Below the pieces are notes generated by a model. It worked only from the letters and a program-made list of their open reading frames with translations. It was not told the DNA's origin and did no database searches. Positions 15,692 to 23,836 of a DNA stretch of 37,453 nt are shown here, piece after piece. Positions within the stretch are counted from its first letter, which is position 1. Each line of letters opens with the position of its first letter. Origin of the DNA: an uncultured Coriobacteriaceae bacterium (lineage in GTDB: Bacteria > Actinomycetota > Coriobacteriia > Coriobacteriales > Atopobiaceae); contig CADAAU010000035.1 in NCBI GenBank assembly GCA_902786015.1, positions 1 through 37,453 of the forward strand, in the 5' to 3' direction. The translations under genes were made by a program, and so were the position numbers.

Positions 15692-15721
15692 TATACTATT
15701 TTCCCGCGATGCGCATTCGCG
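15692..15721 (+). promoter_or_regulatory. Likely -10 box and palindrome before AlbA-type gene
   Basis: TATACT at 15692-15697 is a good -10 hexamer; no convincing -35 is seen. Just downstream, 15705-15721 is a palindrome (CGCGA ... TCGCG around TGCGCAT) that could be an operator. The start codon at 15754 follows AGGAG. Confidence 0.4.
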
Positions 15722-15753
15722 AAAGAATCCCAAATCCACGCTAGGAGCACCGC

Positions 15754-17241
15754 ATGCAGGAGTTCGACCTGGACAAATTCGACTCGTACCGCGAGGGCAA
15801 CCGCCTCGAGGTGAAGAAGGCCCGCGGCGGTCTACCCGACTCGCTGTGGGAGACCTACTCGGCCATGGCGAACACGGCGGGCGGCGTCATCGTGTGCGGT
15901 GTGGGCGAGCGAAGAGACGGGTCGTGGTACACGACCGGCCTTGAGGATGCGCGCAAGTTGAAGAAGGAGTTCTGGGACGCGGCGAACAACCCGCGCAAGG
16001 TGAGCGCCAACCTGCTGGTGGAGTCTGACGTCGAGGATTTCGAGGTCGGCGGCGACACCGTGCTCGTCGTCTCCGTGCCCCGCGCCCCGCGCGAGCTTCG
16101 TCCGGTGTACGTCAACGGCGACCTCATGCGCGGCTCCTACAAGCGAAACTGGGAGGGCGACTACCACTGCGCGTCGCGCGAGGTGAGGGCGATGCTGCGC
16201 GACACGGGCGAGGAGAGCCCAGACGCCAAGGAGCTGGGCGCGCCCCACACCGTGGCCGAGTTCGATGTCGACTCCGTGAGGGAGTACAGGTTTCGCCACG
16301 ACGCGAGGCGCCCGTCGTCGGCGTGGTCGTCGCTGGACGACGCATCCTTCCTCGTGCGCATCGGCGCCGCCTGGGAGGACGCCGACGGCACGGTCCGCCC
16401 CACGCAGGCCGGACTCCTCATGTTCGGCCAGGAGTGGCGCATCTCCCACGAGTTCCCGGAGTTCTTCCTGGACTACCGCGAGCACATGGACCCGAATATC
16501 CGCTGGACGGACCGCATACAGTCGCAGTCGGGGGACTGGAGCGGCAACGTGTTCGACTTCTTCACACGCGTCTCCGCGAGGCTCGCGCGTGGGCTCAAGG
16601 TGCCGTTCCGCCTCGAGGGCATGGTGCGCCAGGACGAGACCCCGGCCCACAAGGCGGTCCGCGAGGCGCTGGCGAACTGCCTCGTCAACGCCGACTACCG
16701 CCAGTCGCAGAGCGTCGTCGTGGAGCAGTGGCCCGACAGGCTCGTGCTCGCAAACCCCGGCACGATCATCTGCGGCAGGGAGCAGATGCTTCGGGGCGGC
16801 CTCTCTCAGCCCAGGAACGCGGGACTCTTCAAGATGTTCAACCTCATAGGCGTCGGCGAGCACGCGGGCTCCGGGGTGCCGGACATCCTTGCCGCCTGGG
16901 ACGAGGAAGGCTACGACGCGCCCACTGTGGAGGAGCGCTTCGGTGCTGACGTGCCGGACCGCACGACTCTCACCCTGCCGCTGGTGGCGAGCTTAGGCAC
17001 CAGCTTGACCACTGGTGAACATGCTGGTGAACATGCTGGTGAACATGCTGACAAGCTGGATGCCGTTGTCGGGTTCTGCGAGGAGCCGCGCACGAGGAGC
17101 GAGATACAGAGGTTCCTCGGAATCAGTTCGAGGCGATACATGCAGTTGGAGATTTTGCAGCCCCTCCTCGACGACGGTCGTCTCGTCCAGACCATCCCCG
17201 ACAAGCCGAGAAGCCCCAACCAGCGCTACGTCAGGGCCTGA
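15754..17241 (+). CDS. AlbA_2 (Schlafen-like) and HATPase_c_4 protein
   Basis: A 495-residue protein. Residues about 13-120 form the AlbA_2/Schlafen-like domain: LEVKKARGG, YSAMANTAGGVIVCGVGE, then VYVNGDLMRGSYKRNWEGDY. A C-terminal GHKL-type region follows: VREALANCLVNADYRQSQSV, LVLANPGTI, SGVPDILAAWDEEGY. The tail has a perfect tandem GEHA-GEHA-GEHA (12-bp DNA repeat near 17018-17050) and a winged-helix-like segment (RSEIQRFLGISSRRYMQLEI). Proteins of this make-up are putative ATP- and DNA/RNA-binding regulators. It is first of three co-directional genes (45 bases before the OLD gene), so it may regulate or assist them. A decayed relative lies at 12330-12690. Confidence 0.8.
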   Translation: MQEFDLDKFDSYREGNRLEVKKARGGLPDSLWETYSAMANTAGGVIVCGVGERRDGSWYTTGLEDARKLKKEFWDAANNPRKVSANLLVESDVEDFEVGGDTVLVVSVPRAPRELRPVYVNGDLMRGSYKRNWEGDYHCASREVRAMLRDTGEESPDAKELGAPHTVAEFDVDSVREYRFRHDARRPSSAWSSLDDASFLVRIGAAWEDADGTVRPTQAGLLMFGQEWRISHEFPEFFLDYREHMDPNIRWTDRIQSQSGDWSGNVFDFFTRVSARLARGLKVPFRLEGMVRQDETPAHKAVREALANCLVNADYRQSQSVVVEQWPDRLVLANPGTIICGREQMLRGGLSQPRNAGLFKMFNLIGVGEHAGSGVPDILAAWDEEGYDAPTVEERFGADVPDRTTLTLPLVASLGTSLTTGEHAGEHAGEHADKLDAVVGFCEEPRTRSEIQRFLGISSRRYMQLEILQPLLDDGRLVQTIPDKPRSPNQRYVRA

Positions 17242-17286
17242 TCACCGAAACGGAAATACCGAGCGTATCGTCGGAAGGATGACCAC

Positions 17287-19242
17287 ATGTACGTCTCCGA
17301 GCTGAGGCTCTACGACTTCAGGCAGTTCAAGTCGGTCGACGGGAAGCCCGGTCTGGAGGTTCGCTTCCATCCGGGGCTGAACGCCTTGGTCGGGGAGAAC
17401 GGCTCGGGCAAGACCACGGTCGTCGACGCGATGAGGTACGTGCTGCTCACGCAGAGCGGCGAGTTCGTCAGGCCGACGGAGGACGACTTCAACGTCCGGG
17501 CGGACGGGGTCTCCGCGCGTGAGCTCAGGATAGAGTGCGTCATCGCCGGCCTGGGTGCCAACGAGGCGAAGAACTTCATCGAGTACCTCACGGTCGAGGG
17601 ACAAGGCGAAGAGGCATGCTACTCCCTGCGACTCTACTACCGCGCGTGGCGAGAGGGCAACAGAGTGTTCACCGACCTCCGCGTCGGTGACAGAAGTGAT
17701 GGGGCGAAGCTCGACGGGAGGGCTCGAGAACTGCTCAGGGTCGTGTACCTCAAGCCCTTGCGGGATGCGGAGAGGGAGATGAGCGCGGGCCGAAGGTCCC
17801 GCCTCTCGCAGATTCTCCTGAGCCACCCCGCATTCAGGGATCGGGATGGTCACCCCATGGTGGCGGCATTCGACGGAGCGAACAAGGAAATCGAAAGATA
17901 CTTCTCCGAGAACCCCTCCGGCAAGGAGGTCATGGGCACCATAAGGTCAAACCTGAGCGCCTTCCACGGGAGTGCGGACAACCGTGAGGCGAGCATACGG
18001 GTCCTGGATGCCCAGCTGAGGTCCATACTCGAGGGCCTCTCGCTCACGGTCGGCGAGGCAAACCCGGGGCTCGGGGAGCTCAACCTGCTGTTCATGGCGG
18101 CTGAGTTGCTTCTCCTGAAGGCAAGCGAGGAGGGTGGCATGAGGACCGCGCTCGTCGAGGAGCTCGAGGCCCACCTTCATCCGCAGGCGCAGCTCCGGCT
18201 CATAGAGTTTCTGCAGAGGGACTATGGCGACCACGGCTCTCAGGTCATCATCACGACGCACAGCCCGGTGCTCGCTTCCAAGATCAATCTCAAGAGCTTG
18301 ATACTTCTGAAGGGCGGTGGGGGCTTTGACATGGCTCCGGGTAGGACGAAGCTTAGCCCTGGGGACTACCTCTTTCTGCAGCGGTTCCTCGACGCGACGA
18401 AGGCCAACCTCTTCTTCGCCAAGGGGGTCATCATGGTCGAGGGAGACGCGGAGAACATACTGATGCCCGCCTTGGCCGAAGCCATCGGCTGCCCGCTCGA
18501 GAGGTATGGCGTCTCCATCGTGAACGTAGGGAGCACGGCCTTCCTGCGCTATGCGGGCATCATGTCGCGGGCTGACGGAAGGCCGATGGGGGTGCCGGTG
18601 TCCGTGGTGACCGACTGCGACGTCAAGCCCTATGATGTGGACGAGAAAACCAAGGAGCGCCATTTCAGAGCCAAGCCTCAGGAGTCACGTCAAGCCGTTG
18701 CGAGAAAAGAGGAATACTACAGAACACATTGCGGCGGGACGGATATAAAGGCCTTCGTCTCTCCAAGGTGGACGCTCGAGTACTGCCTTGCCTTGAGCTG
18801 TCTGAGCGAGGACTTGCTGAAGGCCATCCACTATGCGAAGAAGATTCGCAATAGTGACGCCAACCCGCTGGACGCGGAGAAGATCAGAGGCGCAGACGAA
18901 AGCGCAAAGAAAGCTTGGGAGGACATCCAGTCGCTCGACAGCGACGAGGAGCGGGCATATCGGATATACGACACGATGCTCGATAGGGGCGGCAAGAGCA
19001 AGCTCAAGGCCATGGTCGCCCAGTGCCTGGCTGCGGCGATGAGGTTCGATACGTCTGATGTCCCTGCTGGACGTGGGCGTGAGTACATGTTCGACCTCGA
19101 CATTCTCCGTGCGTCGTCCGATGGCTCCAAGACGAACAAGGTTAAGCAAGAGCTGGAGGAAGACCCCTACGTCAGATATCTGGTGAACGCCATACGACAC
19201 GCTTGCGGACTCCAACTGATCACGGAGCAGACGGATGGCTGA
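17287..19242 (+). CDS. OLD-family ATPase-TOPRIM nuclease (GajA-like)
   Basis: A 651-residue protein. The N-terminal ABC-type ATPase has Walker A GENGSGKTT at residues 36-44, Walker B ALVEELEAHLHP near 290 and the H-loop VIITTHSPVL. A TOPRIM nuclease domain follows: GVIMVEGDAE near residue 383 (metal-binding Glu) and VVTDCDV near 440 (D-x-D). This is the class of OLD nucleases that pair with a UvrD-like helicase, as in Gabija (GajA/GajB), where ATP depletion is thought to release DNA cleavage. The next gene is such a helicase and overlaps by 8 bases, supporting a joint complex. GGAAGG precedes the start. All core residues seem present. Assignment to Gabija proper needs a profile search. Confidence 0.85.
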   Translation: MYVSELRLYDFRQFKSVDGKPGLEVRFHPGLNALVGENGSGKTTVVDAMRYVLLTQSGEFVRPTEDDFNVRADGVSARELRIECVIAGLGANEAKNFIEYLTVEGQGEEACYSLRLYYRAWREGNRVFTDLRVGDRSDGAKLDGRARELLRVVYLKPLRDAEREMSAGRRSRLSQILLSHPAFRDRDGHPMVAAFDGANKEIERYFSENPSGKEVMGTIRSNLSAFHGSADNREASIRVLDAQLRSILEGLSLTVGEANPGLGELNLLFMAAELLLLKASEEGGMRTALVEELEAHLHPQAQLRLIEFLQRDYGDHGSQVIITTHSPVLASKINLKSLILLKGGGGFDMAPGRTKLSPGDYLFLQRFLDATKANLFFAKGVIMVEGDAENILMPALAEAIGCPLERYGVSIVNVGSTAFLRYAGIMSRADGRPMGVPVSVVTDCDVKPYDVDEKTKERHFRAKPQESRQAVARKEEYYRTHCGGTDIKAFVSPRWTLEYCLALSCLSEDLLKAIHYAKKIRNSDANPLDAEKIRGADESAKKAWEDIQSLDSDEERAYRIYDTMLDRGGKSKLKAMVAQCLAAAMRFDTSDVPAGRGREYMFDLDILRASSDGSKTNKVKQELEEDPYVRYLVNAIRHACGLQLITEQTDG

Positions 19243-21118
19243 CCTGTCAATCTCGGATGCCGAAATCGAGGGTGTGGAGAGGTTGCTCCTTCCCAAGGGG
19301 CGTCATTTCGACGACGAGGCGAGGGCGGTAATCCGAAGGTGGGAGACGGTTGACGTCGTGGCGTGCCCCGGCAGCGGCAAGACGACTGTGCTTCTTGCGA
19401 AGCTAAAGCTGCTGGCCGATAGGATGCCCTTGGAGGGAGGGGTCGGAGCCTGCGTGCTTTCGCACACGAACGTGGCCGTGGACGAGATAGGGTCGCGATT
19501 CCCCTCACACGCGAGTCGGTTGCTGGGGCATCCGAACTACGTGGGCACGATTCAGTCGTTTGTCGACAGGTTCCTTGTCGCTCCGTATTTCATGTGGCGG
19601 TATGGAGTATCGGTGCGACCGGTAGATGACGACACCTTCAACGAAATGCTCTATCGAGCCATACGCGCGGAGGGCTGCCATGAGTTGGTGGCCCTCATCA
19701 GGAACCATAGCAGGCGTTCCGGCAGGGGGCTTGACGAGTGCGGGGTGATTGGCACCCTGCATGTTGATGACTCCGGCGCCTTGGTCGGTAGGGGAAAGAC
19801 GATTGCCAGACCACAAGCCCCATCGGCCATCCAGTTCGCAAGGTCGGTCAATCGCCTGCTCAGTGAGGGCGGCGTGATTCGCTATGCTGACGCGTATCGA
19901 TATGCTAGCAAGGCCCTCGATGAGATGCCCGGAGATTATTCCGCGCTCCTGAGGGCGAGATTTCCCTACGTGTTCGTCGACGAGTACCAGGACTGCGGCC
20001 AGGAGCAGCGTGCCATCATCGGCGCGGTGTTCGGCGCGGTGGGGTGCCACGTCATGTGCATAGGCGACCCCGACCAGGCTATTTACGCATCGTATCGTGA
20101 CGGAACTACGGACTGGGTAGCCGGGCCGAACTCGTGCAAGATCAGCGGCTCGAACCGCTACGGGCAGCGGATAGCGGACGTGCTCTCACCCCTGAGGGTC
20201 GATGGGTCCAGAATCGTCTCGGCATGCGGCGAGAAGGGCCTGGCACCGGTTCTCATCGTGTATGACGAGAGCTCGATAGGGGGAGTTCCAGCGCGCTTTG
20301 CCGCCATCCTGAAAGAGAGGGGTCTCGATACTCCGGATGCGGTGGTCAAAGCGATCGGCTTTATAGGAAGCGCCGACACCAAGGGAACGAGCGTGGGCAG
20401 CTATTGGGACGGCTTCGGCAAGACGAGGAGGGTGAGGCGGCCCGGTTACTGGGACATGGTCGCGGAGGTGGACAGGCACCTCGCCTCCGGGGCTGTCTAC
20501 CGAGCCGAACCTGCCGTGCTCAGACTCCTGTGCGAGATGCTCTGGCATGCTGGTGTCAGGGAGACGAGGTCCGGAATGAAGATAACGCCCGCGTCCATTC
20601 GTGGGCTGCTCGGCGATTGGTATTATGACCGCATGCTCGAGCTGTCAGCCTCTGGCGGCGAGGATCTAGGAAAGGTGGACCACGAGGTCCGTTGCATGCT
20701 GGCAGACTGGGCGGGCCCGGCTCGCTGCGATGATCTGCTCGGCAAGCTGTCTCCGTATTTCATGGAGCGCATCGAGGGAGACGGTTGCTACGCGCCCAAC
20801 CAGAACGTCTACGTCGATTCCCCCACCGGAGTTCGGATAGAGTTCGACACCGTGCACGGCGTCAAGGGGGAGACTCACGATGCAACGCTCTATCTGGAGA
20901 CCGAGACCCACGGGGCCTCGGACATTAAGCGTGTCCTGCAGCTGTGCGGAATCGGAAGGAAGACGAGGATTTCGGACCTCCACAGGTACTGCAGGAAAGT
21001 CGTCTACGTTGGTCTGAGCAGGCCGCGAAAGCTGCTGTGCGTCGCGGTGAGGTCGGAGACGTACGAGTTTGGCAAGGACGCCATTAACGGTTGGGAGATC
21101 GACGATATGCGGCATTGA
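19235..21118 (+). CDS. UvrD-like helicase partner (GajB-like)
   Basis: A 627-residue superfamily 1 helicase. Walker A ACPGSGKTT lies at residues 43-51, TNVAVDEIGSRF forms motif Ia, YVFVDEYQDCGQEQ motif II, IGDPDQAIYASY motif III, FDTVHGVKGETHDATLY motif V and VYVGLSRPRKLL motif VI. It overlaps the OLD gene by 8 bases. In Gabija the helicase partner is thought to sense DNA ends and damaged or replicating phage DNA and to activate the nuclease. The protein is longer than a typical GajB (about 500 residues), with an extra region around residues 330-500. It is the last gene before the second direct repeat. Confidence 0.85.
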   Translation: MADLSISDAEIEGVERLLLPKGRHFDDEARAVIRRWETVDVVACPGSGKTTVLLAKLKLLADRMPLEGGVGACVLSHTNVAVDEIGSRFPSHASRLLGHPNYVGTIQSFVDRFLVAPYFMWRYGVSVRPVDDDTFNEMLYRAIRAEGCHELVALIRNHSRRSGRGLDECGVIGTLHVDDSGALVGRGKTIARPQAPSAIQFARSVNRLLSEGGVIRYADAYRYASKALDEMPGDYSALLRARFPYVFVDEYQDCGQEQRAIIGAVFGAVGCHVMCIGDPDQAIYASYRDGTTDWVAGPNSCKISGSNRYGQRIADVLSPLRVDGSRIVSACGEKGLAPVLIVYDESSIGGVPARFAAILKERGLDTPDAVVKAIGFIGSADTKGTSVGSYWDGFGKTRRVRRPGYWDMVAEVDRHLASGAVYRAEPAVLRLLCEMLWHAGVRETRSGMKITPASIRGLLGDWYYDRMLELSASGGEDLGKVDHEVRCMLADWAGPARCDDLLGKLSPYFMERIEGDGCYAPNQNVYVDSPTGVRIEFDTVHGVKGETHDATLYLETETHGASDIKRVLQLCGIGRKTRISDLHRYCRKVVYVGLSRPRKLLCVAVRSETYEFGKDAINGWEIDDMRH

Positions 21119-21279
21119 GCCAAAAGGCTCCGGAGGCACTGCCTGGCGTCCAGCTCGGCAGCTGCGGACTTCACTCATACCTATTCCGACATTCTAAAAC
21201 CAGCTGGCATGAACGGAGCTGTGGGCACGCTGCCGATGGCGGTATTGCCTGCCCCACCTTAGTGAGCCTTCTCACGTGG

Positions 21280-21315
21280 ATGGGACAGGTAAGCCAGATG
21301 AGCCGGATGAGCCAG
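21280..21315 (+). repeat. 9-bp tandem array next to trbL fragment copy 2
   Basis: Units ATGGGACAG, GTAAGCCAG, ATGAGCCGG, ATGAGCCAG. It lies directly outside the native trbL stop codon and enters the 142-bp repeat. Compare 15371-15406 and 12199-12271. Confidence 0.65.
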
Positions 21316-21446
21316 CTTATCCCCCTAGCACGTCGCGCGCCCAGCCGCCGCACTTCACGGTGAGGATGATCTCCAGGATGCATGCCGCAGTGATGGAGAG
21401 GATCATCTCGCCGTCGCCGCCCATCACGAAGCTCGTGGCGATGGAC
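21305..21446 (-). repeat. 142-bp direct repeat, copy 2
   Basis: Same sequence as 15396-15537 apart from four bases. Here it is joined to the rest of the trbL-like gene, but out of frame. The identity between copies stops at exactly the same base (GATGGAC, 21446 and 15537), after which the flanks are unrelated. Confidence 0.85.
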
Positions 21447-22211
21447 CAGGAAGCCGACGCCCATCTGCCTCGTCTCGTCTATGCCCAGAAGCGCCAGCGG
21501 TATGGGGCTCATCGTCGCCATGAAGTACAGCTGCATGCCGCGTCCCCACACGACGACCATGGAGATGATCGTCGCGACGTCCACGAGTATGGAGCATATG
21601 AGTGCCGAGACGAGCATGGGCAGAAGGACCGCGAGCCCGTTCTTGTCGTCGATGTTCATCGAGGAGACGTGGGTGGCCGGCTCCGAGCCCCACGAGGACC
21701 AGATGCTCGACAGGTCCGTGAACAGGGCGTTCATCAGGTCCCAAGCGTGGCCCACGAGGTAGGTGTAGATCGCGCAGGCGACGAGCAGCGCGCACACCTC
21801 GCGCACTGCCGGGAAGGTCGCGTGGGCCTCTGTGCGCTGGCTTATCTTGACCAGCTGAACGAGCATCACGAGCGCGAGCAGCGTGCTCGCGATGGAGCGC
21901 GCCACACCGCTGCCGTACATCTGTGCGGCCTTGGCGTAGACGTGGGCCGAGCCCTGCCCTGCGAGCAGCCCTTCGAAAGAGGTGGGGATGGTGGCCTGCG
22001 CCATGTAGTTGACCCTGCGCACGATGCCGTCGATCATGCCCTGCGTGCCGTCCTTGACGGCGTCTTCGATTATGCCCGCGTGGGCTGGCACGGCGACGAG
22101 GGTGGAGGCCAGGAGCAAAAGGACGGTCACTCGCAGAGCCCTGCCCCATGCGGGGATCTCCCTGTCCAGCGCCTCGCTGAACCAGTTGACGATGTTTGTC
22201 ACGACGTCCAT
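21317..22211 (-). pseudogene. TrbL/VirB6-like conjugation membrane protein, frameshifted
   Basis: Reading from ATG 22211 (minus): a signal-like segment (VTVLLLLASTLVAVPAHAG), a soluble stretch, then membrane helices (IASTLLALVMLVQLVKI, VCALLVACAIYTYLVGHAW, LVSALICSILVDVATIISMV, YFMATMSPIPLALLGIDETR) up to MGVGFL near 21447. At that point the frame changes. The native ending (SIATSFVMGGDGEMIL, then TVKCGGWARDVLGG, stop 21317) lies in another frame, and sequence is evidently missing between the two parts. In the actual frame translation runs on as Arg/His-rich nonsense to 21171. TrbL/VirB6 forms the inner-membrane channel of type IV secretion, so transfer would be lost. Confidence 0.75.
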
Positions 22212-22735
22212 CACCTGCCCCTTCCTCGACGGAGAGCGACCCGTCGTCCATGCCGACGACGAGCGTGACGTTCGAGGCACGCTGGTCGTCCAGCTCGAAG
22301 AAGAGCCTGTGCGTCCTCTTCTCGTGGTCCTCCTCCACGACCCTCGTCCACGTTGCCGTGGTCGCGGTCGGACGCCAGAGGGCGCACCACTCGGCCATCG
22401 TGGACTCGGCCGCCTCCCTGGTCGTGCCGCGCGCCTCGAGCACCGCGTCGTCGGGGCCGTCCAGCGTGACCTCCTTGAGGGCGGGGGAGAGCGTGAGCGC
22501 CGAGCCACCGCAGACGGAGGGGCACTGGAAGGTGGCGTATGCGCCCGCGTCCCCTCACGGGTCGGCGGGTGGTGTGGTCGGGGTGGCAGCGGAAAGCCCG
22601 ATGCCGTAGTCTGCCTGCGCGTCTGCCTTGGTTGTCGTGGGCTCGATGCTATCGGCTGCAGTGCCGGTGTCCTCGTGCACGGGGCTTATCGGCGCGGGGG
22701 TTTCCTCTTCGGAGGTGATGGTCTCCCGCGTGGCG
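22212..22735 (-). pseudogene. Degraded conjugation-region gene, in-frame stop
   Basis: One minus-strand frame carries a Thr/Glu/Pro-rich linker (TITSEEETPAPISPVHEDTG onward), a TGA at 22555-22557, then compositionally normal protein: TFQCPSVCGGSALTLSPALK, TMAEWCALWRPTATTATW, THRLFFELDDQ and VTLVVGMDDGSLSVEEG. The in-frame TGA divides what looks like one protein. The normal end expected just before the trbL start is in a different frame (TGATG junction at 22211). It lies between prgI and trbL-like genes, so it was probably a transfer or surface protein. Family not recognised. Confidence 0.4.
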
Positions 22736-23161
22736 CTACTCTGCGGGACAGTCGGGCTCCCAGAGATCGATGCCCCTCTGCCTCTTGGCGAACGCCTGGT
22801 ATTCCCTCGATGTGGCATGTGCCCTCCTCTCGTTGTCGTCGTATGCGGCCGTGACGCGGTTGCGCGTCTCGTAGGCGAGCCTCGACGCGCCCAGGTGCTG
22901 CCTGACGAAGAGCGGCAGCCACGTCTCCGGGCGCATCCCGTCGGGCTCCCAGAACCCGAGCGCCCACAGCGGTATGGTCGAGGCGTAGATGAAAATGCTG
23001 ATCTCCTCGTAGGGCAGCCCCAGCACCCAGGTGAGGTAGCCGCCCACGGCGAGGCCGCAGGCGAGCGCCAGCGCCGAGCACACGAGCGCCCGGGCGCTGA
23101 GCCCGCCCACGACCTTCGCGTGATAGCGGGTGAGGTCCTTGTGGATCTCGGCCGACAGCAT
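22736..23161 (-). CDS. PrgI family conjugation membrane protein
   Basis: A 141-residue protein starting MLSAEIHKDLTRYHAKVVGG, with two adjacent membrane helices (LVCSALALACGLAVGGYLTW and ISIFIYASTIPLWALGFWEP) and then a cytoplasmic tail (RPETWLPLFVRQHLGASRLA). This is the PrgI family, a VirB3-like component encoded with VirB4-type ATPases in Gram-positive conjugative elements. The same frame is open far upstream, but the true start is ATG 23161, two bases after the pilin-like gene's stop, so the genes are coupled. No VirB4 gene follows, showing the transfer operon is incomplete. Confidence 0.8.
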   Translation of the reverse strand: MLSAEIHKDLTRYHAKVVGGLSARALVCSALALACGLAVGGYLTWVLGLPYEEISIFIYASTIPLWALGFWEPDGMRPETWLPLFVRQHLGASRLAYETRNRVTAAYDDNERRAHATSREYQAFAKRQRGIDLWEPDCPAE

Positions 23162-23163
23162 GG

Positions 23164-23547
23164 CTAGCCGGCTAGGTTGGTGTCGAACGTGCGGAAATAG
23201 GCGCCCGCGCCCACGATCACCATGCCGCCGACGATCATGGCGAGCGCGCCCGAGAGCTGGCCGCCCCCGCCCTGGGCGCCGTCCTTGAGGGACAGCCCCA
23301 GGTTCACGAGCCCCATCACCACGAGGATGCCGCCGAGCAGGATGACGCCGTTCGCGAGCATGTTGAGCACGTTGGTGAGCGTGCCGGAGACGTCCATGGC
23401 GGCGTAGGCCGTCCCTGGCATGAGGCCGAGGGCCGCCGAGAGGGTTCCGGCGAGCGCGAGGCAGGCGTCGCCCGCGCGCTGGCGCATGTCCCGCGTGGGC
23501 TTGCCCTCCGTGGTGGTTTCTGGTGCGAGTCCGATGGTCGTTTCCAT
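23164..23547 (-). CDS. VirB2/TrbC-like pilin precursor
   Basis: A 127-residue protein. An N-terminal region with a signal-like stretch (ACLALAGTLSAALGLMPGTA, YAAMDVSG) is followed by two hydrophobic helices (VLNMLANGVILLGGILVVMG and GALAMIVGGMVIVGAGAYF) separated by a short Gly-rich loop (KDGAQGGGGQL). This is the layout of VirB2/TrbC and related small pilins. AAGGAACCAAGG precedes the start. It is the first gene of the remaining type IV operon (pilin, prgI, degraded gene, trbL) and lies under leader hairpin copy C. Confidence 0.7.
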   Translation of the reverse strand: METTIGLAPETTTEGKPTRDMRQRAGDACLALAGTLSAALGLMPGTAYAAMDVSGTLTNVLNMLANGVILLGGILVVMGLVNLGLSLKDGAQGGGGQLSGALAMIVGGMVIVGAGAYFRTFDTNLAG

Positions 23548-23564
23548 CCTTGGTTCCTTTCCGT

Positions 23565-23616
23565 CGCGGGGGTGGAGATTCCCCCTCGCCGCACGCGCAA
23601 CGACGGCGCGTGCGGC
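23565..23616 (-). promoter_or_regulatory. Tandem-hairpin leader, copy C
   Basis: On the minus strand an 11-bp perfect hairpin (23616-23588, arms GCCGCACGCGC and GCGCGTGCGGC, 7-nt loop) meets a second one (23588-23565) at a shared base. The second has arms CGAGGGGG and CCCCCGCG (one mismatch) and the loop AATCTCCA seen in copies A and B. It ends 17 bases before the pilin start. CGACGGAAAGGAACCAAG follows, as in the other copies. Confidence 0.6.
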
Positions 23617-23836
23617 ACATGTGTGCTACCATTTCGTGCCAGAGGCGAGCCTTCTGGCCCGTCCTTTTCGTCGCTCCGCCCGTGGCCGGGACGTCGGCAT
23701 GGAGATCCGCGCAAGCGGTGCCGGCTCCCCTGGTGGCCATGGGCGGCCTTTTCCCTCCTACGGCGGCATTGCCAGGTCCATCGGCGCACCTCCCTACCCA
23801 AAGAGCTCGAGTGCGGCCGACGCCTCCTGCGGACCG

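Noticed and set aside
23420..23836. N-terminal extension of the GH1 frame
   Set aside because: No GH1 similarity, and it runs antisense to the pilin gene. The frame is open by chance at a junction.
1..23836. Integrase, relaxase, transposase or VirB4/VirD4 gene for the island
   Set aside because: Looked for on both strands and not found. Only pilin, PrgI and TrbL-like parts are present, so the element cannot be called a complete ICE.
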